In this document: piece by piece, positions 56,950-64,000 of the stretch | Position numbering within the stretch: position 1 is the first letter of the stretch | How the letters are laid out: the number at the start of each line of letters is the position of its first letter | Assembly (NCBI RefSeq): GCF_001723285.1 | Contig: NZ_LPWG01000010.1 | Coordinates: 310,001-374,000, forward strand | Length of the DNA stretch: 64,000 nt | Source: Methyloceanibacter methanicus | Lineage (GTDB): Bacteria; Pseudomonadota; Alphaproteobacteria; Rhizobiales; Methyloligellaceae | Direction of reading: 5' to 3' | Position numbers and translations under genes: made by a program | The notes under the pieces: generated by a model | The model's database searches: none | What the model was told of the DNA's origin: nothing | The model's input: only the letters and a program-made list of their open reading frames with translations

Positions 56950-57512
56950 TGTTGTCTCCTCGATGTGGTCCAGCCCCTGGCTGAGCGCGCGATCGATCGC
57001 CGCGTCTTTGACGACGATCTTAGGCGAAGATAAGCGCCGCTTTGCGACATCGTATTGAAGGGACGGCGTTTCCCGCCGGCTCCGAGCGCCCGGGGGTGTG
57101 CTTCGGGCTGCCAGTGCACGCGGGATGGGGCAGAAACGCAAAGAATATCGGCGGCTCCATAGCCGGTCGATGTTGCATTCCTGCTCGGCACGGCCCTGGC
57201 CTCGACCTTCCTTTTTTGCGCCTGTCGCCGTCCCAACCGCGGCGCGGGCACAGGCGACGACGGATTGCAGCGCCTTCCCGGGCACGCCCATTCCCATCAC
57301 GCCGCCCACGGGAGCGATCGTCTGTGACAACGACTTGCCGCGTACCAGCGACAGCTTCCTGCTTGAGGGCGGGTCCACCCGGACAGTCTCGATGGCACCA
57401 CGGTGGGTCTGCGCAGGGATGCCGGTCCGCGCCATAAAACCGGGAATGGCCTTGATTTTAGGCGTCCACCCGACCATTCTCCGCGGCACTCATAAGATGC
57501 GGAAGGAGCCTT
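56950..57512. other. Gap before infA with a possible secreted-protein remnant
   Basis: No intact gene is supported. On the plus strand about 57230-57440 reads ARAQATTDCSAFPGTPIPIT and GAIVCDNDLPRTSDSFLLEG, which looks like the mature N-terminus of an exported or autotransporter protein after a signal peptide. A hydrophobic stretch VAFLLGTALASTFLF lies in another frame just upstream (about 57172-57216). It may be a decayed or frameshifted 5' end. Confidence 0.4.
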
Positions 57513-57731
57513 ATGGCGAAGGAAGAAATGCTCGAATTTCCGGGGGTGGTCACCGAACTCCTCCCGAACGCCACATTCAGGGTGAAACTCGAGAACGAAC
57601 ACGAGATTATCGCCCACACGGCGGGACGTATGCGCAAGAACCGGATCAGGGTGCTTGCTGGTGACAAAGTTTTGGTCGAGATGACCCCCTATGATCTCAC
57701 TAAAGGTCGGATCACTTACCGGTTTAAGTAG
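57513..57731 (+). CDS. infA: Translation initiation factor IF-1
   Basis: 72 residues, the standard length, with the S1/OB-fold sequence [40 protein letters not shown] and [13 protein letters not shown]. Essential ribosome-binding factor. AGGAG sits upstream of the ATG. It overlaps the apparent maf start by 41 bases; infA-maf-yacG is a common alphaproteobacterial order. Confidence 0.97.
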   Translation: MAKEEMLEFPGVVTELLPNATFRVKLENEHEIIAHTAGRMRKNRIRVLAGDKVLVEMTPYDLTKGRITYRFK

Positions 57732-58482
57732 CAAGCTCGGGCTGAAGCGGAGCACACCCGCTGCGGCCGAGCCTGCGCTTGCGGTCCCCGGCAAGACCAA
57801 AGCGCCGAAGCGGCCGACGCGCCGGCGCGCGCAAAAGCCCGGGTCCAGCTTCCGGCCGAAGCTGGTGCTTGCCTCCGCATCGCCGCGCCGGCTGCAGCTG
57901 CTCGAACAGGCCGGCATCGCGCCGGACGCCCTGCGGCCCGCCTCGGTCGACGAGAGCGTCTCGAAGGGCGAGGTGCCGCGCCAGATCGTCCGGCGGCTCG
58001 CCAAGGCCAAGGCCGAGGCCGCGTTGAAGCTCGTCAAGAACGATCCGGAACTCGCAAAATGCTTCTTGATCGCCGCCGACACGGTCGTCGCGGTCGGGCG
58101 ACGCGTTCTCGGCAAGGCGGAGTTGGAGAACGAGGCCGCCGACATGTTGCGGCTCCTGCGCGGCCGCGCGCACCGCGTCTACACGGCGGTGACCATGGTG
58201 ACGCCCGAGGGGCGCTGGCGCGAGCGCGTGGTCGAGACGCGCGTGCGGTTCCGCAATATTTCCGACCAGGAGATCGGCGCCTATCTCGCAAGCGGCGAAT
58301 GGCGCGGCAAAGCCGGCGGTTATGCCATTCAGGGCATTGCCGGCGCCTTCGTGGTCAAGCTGATCGGCTCCTACACCAATGTGGTGGGCCTGCCGTTGAC
58401 CGAGACGGTCAGTCTTCTGGCGGGCGAGGGCTATCCCGTCGCACTGCTCTGGCTCGCCAAGGCCGAGGTGGAAGCCGAGTGA
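57691..58482 (+). CDS. maf: Maf family nucleotide pyrophosphatase, with N-terminal extension
   Basis: House-cleaning dNTP/UTP pyrophosphatase. The family start [20 protein letters not shown] begins at about residue 54; later [31 protein letters not shown] and [19 protein letters not shown]. The first in-frame ATG is 57691, inside infA, giving about 53 extra basic, Pro/Ala-rich residues not usual for Maf. Either translation starts there, coupled to infA, or another indel hides a nearer start. The stop overlaps yacG. Confidence 0.85.
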   Translation: MISLKVGSLTGLSSKLGLKRSTPAAAEPALAVPGKTKAPKRPTRRRAQKPGSSFRPKLVLASASPRRLQLLEQAGIAPDALRPASVDESVSKGEVPRQIVRRLAKAKAEAALKLVKNDPELAKCFLIAADTVVAVGRRVLGKAELENEAADMLRLLRGRAHRVYTAVTMVTPEGRWRERVVETRVRFRNISDQEIGAYLASGEWRGKAGGYAIQGIAGAFVVKLIGSYTNVVGLPLTETVSLLAGEGYPVALLWLAKAEVEAE

Positions 58483-58691
58483 GCACCGGCGGCGAGGGAA
58501 GCCCGGCGCCGAAGGCCATTTCGCGGTGCCCGATCTGCCGCAAGCCGTCCGTCGAAGCCCACCGGCCCTTCTGCTCCAAACGCTGCGCGGAAATCGATCT
58601 CGGGCGGTGGCTCAAAGGCGGCTACGCCGTTCCGGGAGAGCCGGCCGGGGAGGGCCATCCCGAGCCGCCGGCCGATTGGGAGAACGAATAG
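58479..58691 (+). CDS. yacG: DNA gyrase inhibitor YacG
   Basis: 70 residues from GTG 58479, overlapping the maf stop (GTGA). The zinc site is the four cysteines of [27 protein letters not shown] (CxxC...CxxxC). The remainder is ADWENE-type acidic tail. YacG binds gyrase in E. coli. Too small to be obvious, but gene order and the zinc motif make it secure. Confidence 0.9.
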   Translation: MSTGGEGSPAPKAISRCPICRKPSVEAHRPFCSKRCAEIDLGRWLKGGYAVPGEPAGEGHPEPPADWENE

Positions 58692-58765
58692 GCCCGGCTT
58701 GTCGCGGGCGCAAAACACGCTCCGTCGGGTCTCGACAGAGCCCAGCCGATTGCCTATAAGCCAGG

Positions 58766-58831
58766 GCCTTGTTAGCGAGGGCCTTGTTAGCGAGAGCCTT
58801 GTTAGCGAGAGCCTTGTTAGCGAGAGCCTTG
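58766..58831. repeat. Tandem 15-bp repeat, four copies plus a partial
   Basis: Unit GCCTTGTTAGCGAGA repeats at 58766, 58781, 58796 and 58811 with one variable base, then GCCTTG. Fifteen bases keep frame on both strands (LARAL on plus, NKALA on minus), but no gene start or ribosome site supports translation. It lies between yacG and tRNA-Phe. Confidence 0.9.
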
Positions 58832-58882
58832 CGCGATCTTGTCCGCCAAGCGGCCCGTCGCGCCCAGCCTGACATGAGGCTT

Positions 58883-58958
<76 letters not shown>

Positions 58959-59176
58959 CCCATATTTTTCACTTATAAATCAATGGTTTAGAATCAAGGT
59001 GGGGTCAATTTTTGAGGCCTCTGAGCTTCCAAGGCATTGATTTGTTCGGCTCCGACCGGAATCACACCCTGGCAGCGTTCCCGAGCACAATTTCACGTTG
59101 TTGACAGCGGCTGCGTGCGACATGCTCACAGCGGGTAGCGACCATGTAGTATTTTGAATGGAGTTTCAGGCGACGC

Positions 59177-60013
59177 ATGTCACGGTTCTCAGAGCGTCAC
59201 GGCTATGTACAGGCTCGAACAGCACTTCAAGTGGAGGCGGCTGATGAGGGGCTCCGCAACAACCTTTGGAACGTCATCGCGCTGCACTATTTGCCGGATG
59301 CCTACTACTGGGTCGAGGACAATGGGGACGTGAAGTCGTTCCTACAATTGCTACACCATTCGTTCCTACGACGACCGATAGATGAGATTAAGGATGATCT
59401 GCCTCAGGAAAGGCAGAAGCTCAAAAATATCATCCGAACCTGCAAATGGTTCCACCTGTACGATCTGATCGAATTTGCTGCTCAGCCTGAGGCCGCCCGA
59501 CATTTGCCGAGGAGCACGAGAGACCAGCTCATCGCAGATATTAATGGCGTACTTGAAGTGAATGGGGCGGGCTACCGATTGATCGACGGAATAGTTACGC
59601 CGATCACTGACAAGGCTGAGTTGGATGCGATAGATGACGCGTTGGCGGTGCCGGATGGGTACGCTGTAGCGAGAGAACACATCAGGACCGCGCTGGAGCT
59701 GTATTCTGATCGAGCCAGCCCCGACTACCGCAATGCCATCAAGGAGGCCATCTCGGCAGTCGAAGCGGTAGCGCGCGACCACTCATCAAAGACCAAGACC
59801 GGAGCCGCGATCAAGGACCTTGGCCAAGTCTATGATCTACATCCGGCTCTAGCCGGCGCGCTCAATCAACTTTATGGCTACACGAGCGATGGCGACGGAA
59901 TCCGCCACGCTATGAAGACGGGCATTGGAGTGGATCCGGCACTGGCCAAATTCATGATCGTGGTCTGCTCTGCCTTCGTCAGCTATGCCGTCGAGAAAAT
60001 CTCTGCAAAGTGA
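59177..60013 (+). CDS. AbiJ-NTD4/HEPN-like protein, candidate phage-defence gene
   Basis: 278 residues, ATG 59177. The start FSERHGYVQARTALQVEAAD and LRNNLWNVIALHY match the AbiJ N-terminal domain 4 type. The C-terminal half (DYRNAIKEAISAVEAVARDH, then LYGYTSDGDGIRHAMKTGIG) looks HEPN-like with a possible R-x-H active site. Such two-domain proteins are suspected abortive-infection effectors that cut RNA. Codon use is less GC-rich than in the housekeeping genes, and it lies alone between the two att repeats. Defence activity is inferred. Confidence 0.72.
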   Translation: MSRFSERHGYVQARTALQVEAADEGLRNNLWNVIALHYLPDAYYWVEDNGDVKSFLQLLHHSFLRRPIDEIKDDLPQERQKLKNIIRTCKWFHLYDLIEFAAQPEAARHLPRSTRDQLIADINGVLEVNGAGYRLIDGIVTPITDKAELDAIDDALAVPDGYAVAREHIRTALELYSDRASPDYRNAIKEAISAVEAVARDHSSKTKTGAAIKDLGQVYDLHPALAGALNQLYGYTSDGDGIRHAMKTGIGVDPALAKFMIVVCSAFVSYAVEKISAK

Positions 60014-60020
60014 GAATGGA

Positions 60021-60108
60021 TGGTGGGGTCAGCGCCACGTTTAACCTATTGGAATACAACGGGACGAGTTCGAAGGTGGGGTCACTTCTAACATATTGAA
60101 ATATAAGA
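60021..60108. repeat. Degenerate repeats with GGTGGGGTCA core
   Basis: GGTGGGGTCA occurs at 60021-60030 and 60075-60084, each followed by a related AACxTATTGxAATA stretch. A third copy (58998-59007, AAGGTGGGGTCAATTTTTG) lies on the other side of the AbiJ-type gene. They may be ends or recombination sites of the islet. Confidence 0.6.
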
Positions 60109-60119
60109 AAACTTAGGCC

Positions 60120-60135
60120 CCGCCCCTGGGCACCA
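60120..60135. repeat. attR-like copy of the tRNA-Phe 3' end
   Basis: Exact direct repeat of 58943-58958 (CCGCCCCTGGGCACCA), without the rest of the tRNA. The 1.16 kb between carries the single AbiJ-type gene. Confidence 0.8.
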
Positions 60136-60204
60136 GCCCCCTCTCTTCCCGACAATCCCTTCTGTCCCGTTGCGCCGAAACGTCTACGACGGAACGTATG
60201 TCTC

Positions 60205-60520
60205 TTGCTGAAGATGCCGATGGCTGTCCTCGATCAGCGGCGCCCGATTTCAGGTGAGGGAGAGTTGTTGTTCCCGAGCGTTCGCTCGGCGGCACGCCCG
60301 ATTTCCGACAATGCGCTCAACCCTGCTTTGCGCCGCCTCGGTCACACTAACGAGGAGGTCATGGTGCATGGGCTTCGAGCGATGGCCTCCCGTCCGCCAA
60401 ACGAGTCAGTCCGATGGCATCCCGACACTGATGGCATCCCGACGCTATAGAGCGCCAGCGCGCGCATCTTGGACACGAATGCGTCCGCCGCGCCGATACC
60501 GTGCGCATCGCCCAGGTCGA
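60205..60520 (+). pseudogene. Remnant of a P4-type tyrosine integrase
   Basis: In one frame from about 60205: AVLDQRRPISGEGELLFPSV, RSAARPISDNALNPALRRLG, then VMVHGLRAMAS with the HxxR active-site box. A shifted frame continues IERQRAHLGHECVRRADT, which corresponds to the segment before the catalytic tyrosine in this family. N-terminal and catalytic ends are missing, so it is inactive. It sits directly after the attR-like repeat, where an integrase is expected. Confidence 0.68.
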
Positions 60521-60599
60521 CGACCTCATTTTCCATTTCGGCCCTTCGCGGTGACGGTCTCCCCCTGGGGGTGCTCACCCCCAACGAATGTCGGTTTGC

Positions 60600-60728
60600 G
60601 CTGCGTCGGGCAGCAGCATCGAGAACATCGCCCCACAAGAATGCGCCCGTTCCTTCGCCGCCGCCGGCTACGTAGCGCGCGGACGGGAAACCGCACTAGC
60701 CATTACAAGGTCGATCAGGCCGCCCTGA
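60600..60728 (+). pseudogene. Possible 3' remnant of an IS630-like transposase
   Basis: The plus-strand frame ending at TGA 60726-60728 reads SIENIAPQECARSFAAAGYV then ARGRETALAI. The [IV]xPxECxxxFxAAGY pattern is that of IS630 transposase C-termini. No other part of the element was recognised. Between this and 61054 there is no other gene, only the sigma-54 promoter region. Confidence 0.42.
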
Positions 60729-60902
60729 TCGCAGTGCGTTCTTCAGGTGTCAATTTCTATCCACCCCCGCTGTACAGAAAATATACAGGCGCTGGATAAA
60801 GACAATACACGCTACGCTGACAAAAGTTCTGAAGATCTTCATTTCAGGCCCAATGCTTTGAAGAAGCGCCTTGAATTTGCGCGCTAAATCCTTCTGAAAA
60901 TC

Positions 60903-60918
60903 TGGCACAACATTTGCT
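60903..60918 (+). promoter_or_regulatory. Sigma-54 promoter, first mmoX-like copy
   Basis: TGGCACAACATTTGCT matches the -24/-12 consensus (TGGCAC-N5-TTGCT) with correct spacing. It lies 136 bases before the truncated mmoX ATG, in a leader that resembles the one upstream of mmoX at 63551. sMMO operons are known to use sigma-54 with the activator MmoR. Confidence 0.8.
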
Positions 60919-61054
60919 TTGCATTTGTGACACGCGCTACGCATCTCGATCATTGTTCGAGTGATGACGAGTCGGAATAGATTCCGGCCAAAAGAGCGGA
61001 GCAATCGAAACGCAATAGACAAATAAGAGCTAGATCAAGGAGGAACAACCAATC

Positions 61055-61294
61055 ATGACTTTAAGTGCTGCAACAAAGGCCACTACAGACGTTCTCAACA
61101 CCAGTCCTATGCCGACTAGTGAGAACCCGCAGCAGGCTCGTCTCTGCCTGCAAAGCTTTGTAGTCGCCAAGGAATACGCACCTCAGCGCGCTCATAAGAC
61201 TGTCAGAGATCCTTTAGGGCGCTCGGCCGACGAACAATCCCACCATTTTCGACAGACAGAAACTATCAGTATTCGTGAGAGGGAGAATGTCATG
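61055..61294 (+). pseudogene. Truncated mmoX 5' copy
   Basis: ATG 61055 follows AAGGAGGAAC. Its first residues, MTLSAATKATTDVLNTS, then PTSENPQQARLCLQSF, align with the mmoX start at 63774 (MALSAATKAATDALSIN, PTSVNPQEVHRWLQSF). It then jumps to VVAKEYA, matching LIAKEYA of mmoX, so about 26 codons have been lost in frame. Beyond this the similarity ends, but the frame stays open into the secreted-peptide gene at 61292. It cannot encode a working hydroxylase. Confidence 0.82.
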
Positions 61295-61564
61295 ACAAGA
61301 AGTTTAACAGTCCTCGCCGCAGCTTTGACACTAGCTGCGGGCTTATTTGCGGTCAGCGGTCCGGCATCGGCTAGCCCGGATCTCCCCTTCTACCCGGACA
61401 ACTTCAGCAGCTCACGAGGATCCGTATCCGCGTCCAAGCTTGCGAGCGTGCCATCTGCAGGCAAGCAATTGACCTGCCGCAAAGCGCGTCGCGTCAATGG
61501 TTGCGTAGGCAAGTCGCCGTGTACCAAGGCAGAACGTGTCGTCTATCGTTGCCACAGACGCTGA
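61292..61564 (+). CDS. Small secreted cysteine-containing basic peptide
   Basis: 90 residues from ATG 61292, with GAGAGGGAG upstream. The signal peptide MTRSLTVLAAALTLAAGLFA ends near ASASP. The mature C-terminus is basic with four cysteines: QLTCRKARRVNGCVGKSPCT and VYRCHRR. It is in frame with the truncated mmoX copy, so it is either read from its own start or as a fusion, under the upstream sigma-54 promoter. A perfect hairpin follows the stop. Function unknown; shape suggests a small disulfide-bonded envelope or antimicrobial-like peptide. Confidence 0.65.
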   Translation: MTRSLTVLAAALTLAAGLFAVSGPASASPDLPFYPDNFSSSRGSVSASKLASVPSAGKQLTCRKARRVNGCVGKSPCTKAERVVYRCHRR

Positions 61565-61570
61565 CGCTGA

Positions 61571-61604
61571 GTGAGATGGAGAGTTCTAGGACTCTCCATC
61601 TCAC
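61571..61604 (+). terminator. Perfect 14-bp hairpin after the secreted-peptide gene
   Basis: Arms GTGAGATGGAGAGT and ACTCTCCATCTCAC are exact complements around TCTAGG, six bases after the stop codon. No T-run follows, so termination may need Rho, or the hairpin protects the mRNA end. Confidence 0.6.
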
Positions 61605-61742
61605 GGACAAGCAGATCCAGGACATGGCAGGATCCTGCTCAGGCGGGCGGATCCAGCTTAGTCTGGTTGTCTTCCCGAGGCCAAGCGGGCGCGACGCGCT
61701 GCTCGCCGCGGCGCTCATGTCGCCGGAGCGTGGAGCCATAAG

Positions 61743-62117
61743 ATGAAGATCATATCGGACAAAATGCACGCGGTCCTAGACTACGTGACGGTCGCAATTT
61801 TCGCACTCGCCCCAACCGTTATCGGGCTTGCCGGTTTGCCAGCAATGATCTCCTACGTGCTCGCGGCCGTGCATCTTGCGATGACAGTCGTGACAGACAT
61901 GCCCTTCAGCTTGGTGAAATTGATACCCATCAAGTTGCACGAGCTTGTCGAGGCTGTCGTCGGTCCCGTGCTTGTGGTCGGCGCCCTCGTTCTGCCATGG
62001 CCGCTATCCGCGCGGATTTTCTTCGGCGTAATGGGTGCGATCATTTTTGTCGTCTGGCTGCTGTCGAGCTACGGCCTGTCAAGAGGCCGGCCGGTGAGAA
62101 TTGTCGACCGGCCTTGA
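61743..62117 (+). CDS. Small four-helix membrane protein
   Basis: 124 residues from ATG 61743 (MKIISDKMHAVLDYVTVAIF). Four hydrophobic segments include APTVIGLAGLPAMISYVLAA, LVEAVVGPVLVVGALVLPWP and IFFGVMGAIIFVVWLLSSYG; an internal PFSLVKLIPIKLHELVEAVV is conserved-looking. It resembles SPW-type or DUF4-helix membrane proteins. Function unknown; it lies between the two mmoX-like copies. Confidence 0.62.
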   Translation: MKIISDKMHAVLDYVTVAIFALAPTVIGLAGLPAMISYVLAAVHLAMTVVTDMPFSLVKLIPIKLHELVEAVVGPVLVVGALVLPWPLSARIFFGVMGAIIFVVWLLSSYGLSRGRPVRIVDRP

Positions 62118-62644
62118 TTGGAAGCCGCGATGTCCATCTGGAACGGTCCCTTGGCGACCGGGTGGAGTCTCGAGCCGGGCGATTTCGGTCTGCCAGACGG
62201 TTGGGTTTTCGCGGTGAACTTCGACTTTCGAGGTGCGCTTCGATTTTCGATGTGAACCGTGGCCCGCGAACTCGTGCTCTTCCATTCCAGTGACGGGCAT
62301 ATCAACGGTGGACCCGTTCGCGGGAGGCGCCCGCACCGTCGGGGACCGAAGGCGACATCCGCTTTATGCCCGCACTCCCCCCTGTGTGCCGTCGCGCAGG
62401 CAAGCAGAAATTCATGGATGGCCCGACGGATCGCCGTTTCGCTGTGACTCAGGTAGCGGAGCGCCGAACGCGGCCCGCCCAAGGTGTCGTCTTCCATCTG
62501 TTCCGCGGATAGCGCGGCGCGCATGCCCGAGACCGAACAACAGCCCGTCGTTCAACAGTACGTCCGCAAGCGGTGTTTGGACCTCGCCTTCTGCTGAGGC
62601 GTGCGAGGGGCGGGTCTGTCGATCTCTGAACCGGAGATCGGTCT
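62118..62644. other. Non-coding accessory stretch
   Basis: I find no credible gene. ORFs in both strands are short, Arg/Ser-rich and without ribosome sites. It separates the small membrane gene from transposase remnants and is probably mobile-element debris. Confidence 0.5.
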
Positions 62645-63060
62645 GTGTCTACGCTTGGCCATACGCTTAAGCCGGAGGCGACGGTACGCCAGCTCGAGGT
62701 GAAAACGGGGACAGGGCGACGTCGTCGGTTCTCAGCGGGTGACAGGGCGCGGATTGACGAAGAGACGCTGGTGCCGGGCGTGGTGGCTTCGGAGGCTGCT
62801 CGTCGATCTGGGTCGATCCCCACGCCGAATTTTGCTCGGCGCCGGCAAGCACACCGAACGGCCCTGACAAACGTTGAGATAGAGTCGCCGCAGTTCGTGC
62901 CCGCGGCGGTTGAAGCTCCGCCGCCGGCGCGGTCAGCGCAACGAGGGCGCGAGCGCTCACGCCCGTGGAGCCGACATGCGGGCTCATTGAGATTGAGATC
63001 GATGGAGTGACGGTTCGGGTGGCCCGCGGCGCTAATGTCAAAGACCCGCCGCCTGGCGCA
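62645..63060 (+). mobile_element. IS66-type orfA (tnpA) remnant
   Basis: ATG-like start near 62645 gives MSTLGHTLKPEATVRQLEVK, TGTGRRRRFSAGDRARI and EETLVPGVVASEAARR, the HTH region of IS66 OrfA. In another frame GLIEIEIDGVTVRVARGANV follows, the usual OrfA C-terminus. Frameshifts and no OrfB/OrfC show decay. The segment after it (63060-63333), with ALSGIDIGKNAAAEIV, may derive from a different element (IS110-like start), with low confidence. Confidence 0.6.
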
Positions 63061-63550
63061 TCGCCTGGCACGACGTTCACGAACCGTCGGCGCATCCTCA
63101 CGATGGACCCGGTAGATCCGATTGCTCCCTGCGGGCTCGCAATGAAGATGCGCAGCACGCCGGCTCCAGCAGCTTTGTCCGGGATCGACATCGGCAAGAA
63201 CGCTGCGGCGGAAATCGTCAGTGGTAGGACGGCCGCGCTCATACGCGCTGCTCACCGCCGGCGCTCAATCAAGGTCACCGGATTTGTACGCCGACAGATT
63301 GCTGCCGAGAGAAAAGCGCTCGATCAGGCTTAGAGACCCAACTCGGTCTGCACACCACAACCGGAAAAAGACGCAGCCTCGGTGAAAATATCCAATAAGC
63401 CTTGGAATTGACCCCGCTCATTTTCAGGTGTCAACTTTCTAGCCTATGTAAAGAAAACATCCACATGCTGGATAAATCTACTACACGCTTAGGCCGATCC
63501 CAGATCCTAAAGATCGTTGAAAAAGCGGGCCTAAACACCCTTCGGGGCTC

Positions 63551-63566
63551 TGGCATAACAATTGCT
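63551..63566 (+). promoter_or_regulatory. Sigma-54 promoter of mmoX
   Basis: TGGCATAACAATTGCT has GG and GC elements exactly 12 bases apart, as required for sigma-54. It lies 208 bases before the mmoX ATG. sMMO transcription from sigma-54 promoters under copper limitation is established in other methanotrophs. Confidence 0.85.
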
Positions 63567-63722
63567 ACACTTTAGCACGGACCGCTACCGGGTCAGGCTA
63601 ATCCGTCTCCATCTCCCTGGTCTCGACCCGGTAGCACCAGTTTCGTCTCAAGCGCTGTGCATTTCTGTCGGACACATTGCCAAAAGGCAGGAGCAGTCGA
63701 ACGAACGTAATTGAATACCAAA

Positions 63723-63770
63723 GTTAGGTTCCAAGGAGGAACGGCAAAGTTTTAGGTCCAAGGAGGAACG
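63723..63770 (+). repeat. Duplicated ribosome-binding segment before mmoX
   Basis: A unit like GTTAGGTTCCAAGGAGGAAC occurs twice, at about 63723-63742 and 63750-63769 (second copy TTTTAGGTCCAAGGAGGAAC). Both contain CCAAGGAGGAACG; only the second is correctly spaced from ATG 63774. Confidence 0.85.
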
Positions 63771-63773
63771 AAT

Positions 63774-64000
63774 ATGGCTCTAAGTGCTGCAACTAAGGCC
63801 GCTACGGATGCGCTTAGCATCAATCGGGCGCCGACCAGCGTGAACCCGCAGGAGGTTCATCGCTGGCTACAAAGCTTCAACTGGGACTTCGCCCAGAACC
63901 GAACGAAGTATCCGACTAAGTATCATATGGCGAATGATACGAAGGAGCAGTTCAAGCTCATCGCCAAAGAATACGCCCGCATGGAGTCCGTCAAGGACGA
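63774..64000 (+). CDS. mmoX: Soluble methane monooxygenase hydroxylase alpha subunit, 3' end outside window
   Basis: Starts ATG 63774 after AAGGAGGAACG. The visible 75 codons begin MALSAATKAATDALSIN, then PTSVNPQEVHRWLQSFNWDF, NRTKYPTKYHMANDTKEQF and KLIAKEYARMESVKDE, very close to known MmoX N-termini. MmoX carries the di-iron centre that oxidises methane to methanol with MmoY, MmoZ, MmoB and reductase MmoC. The di-iron ligands lie beyond this window. The rest of the operon (mmoYBZDC) is expected downstream. Confidence 0.93.
   Translation, partial: MALSAATKAATDALSINRAPTSVNPQEVHRWLQSFNWDFAQNRTKYPTKYHMANDTKEQFKLIAKEYARMESVKD

Larger units (their letters stand above)
63334..63773. other. mmoX upstream region
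   Basis: No gene. It holds GCTGGATAAA (63467-63476) and TACACGCT (63482-63489), both also present before the first copy (60791-60800, 60806-60813), the sigma-54 promoter, a long leader, and a duplicated ribosome-binding segment. The shared blocks upstream of -24 are candidate activator (MmoR) sites. Confidence 0.65.

Noticed and set aside
56950..57489. N-terminal extension of the DUF3303-like protein
   Set aside because: The extension has no domain signal, and a strong ribosome site precedes the internal ATG 56949.
58766..58831. CRISPR array
   Set aside because: Repeats are directly tandem with no spacers.
58612..58875. Minus-strand ORF with NKALA repeats as a gene
   Set aside because: The repeat comes from the 15-bp tandem array, with no ribosome site. 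It also runs through yacG on the other strand.
62449..63255. A 268-codon minus-strand ORF in the accessory region
   Set aside because: Ser/Arg-rich translation overlapping an IS66 remnant on the plus strand; no motif or start signal.

Overview
The window is high-GC alphaproteobacterial chromosome, in the style of the Hyphomicrobiales. Supporting signs are the class I lysyl-tRNA synthetase, the SAM-II riboswitch ahead of metZ, the UPF0262, DUF2849, DUF2948 and DUF6460 family genes, and the ligase-associated helicase/PdeM pair. The last 227 bases are the start of mmoX, the hydroxylase alpha subunit of soluble methane monooxygenase (sMMO), under a sigma-54 promoter. The organism is therefore probably an alphaproteobacterial methanotroph. 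From memory, Methyloceanibacter contains an sMMO-only methanotroph, so a relative of that genus is my guess; the sequence shown does not prove it.

Layout. 1-5.5 kb: hslO, a riboswitch-controlled metZ-argE operon, a DJ-1/PfpI protein and dCTP deaminase. 5.6-7.7 kb: an amino-acid/cation symporter and a secreted protein. 7.8-10.7 kb: a quorum-sensing cassette (luxR, luxI, a PhyH-type dioxygenase and a small ORF) with a perfect palindrome before luxI. 10.7-16.8 kb: an XRE regulator, a radical SAM protein, tRNA-Gly, a glycosyltransferase, a solute-binding protein and a fatty acid hydroxylase. 17-27 kb: membrane, regulatory and housekeeping genes including lysK and pyrD. 27-30.5 kb: DNA-repair helicase and PdeM. 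30.5-39.1 kb: a TSUP permease pair, a 1,000-residue SEL1 protein, YjbQ, prolyl aminopeptidase and a two-part sodium symporter. 40-48.1 kb: a complete assimilatory sulfate-reduction operon (fdx, cysG, DUF2849, cysI, a DUF934-CysH fusion, cysD, cysN, TSUP). 48-51.2 kb: several small secreted basic proteins and a methyltransferase. 51.3-58.7 kb: tRNA-Thr and a housekeeping block (murA, DUF2948, hisD, UPF0262, a phosphatase, infA, maf, yacG).

From tRNA-Phe (58,883) onward the sequence becomes accessory and locally AT-richer. A 1.2-kb islet carrying one AbiJ-NTD4 gene is bracketed by a 16-bp copy of the tRNA 3' end. It is followed by an integrase remnant, transposase remnants, and two diverged copies of a sigma-54 promoter plus mmoX 5' end. 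The first copy is a truncated mmoX that reads in frame into a small secreted cysteine peptide. The second is the intact mmoX start. The sMMO operon therefore sits beside tRNA-anchored mobile DNA.

About twenty conserved genes carry single-base indels, often in G or C runs, whose correction restores family-typical proteins. I read most of these as sequencing or assembly errors rather than gene decay. They are annotated as genes, with the break position stated.
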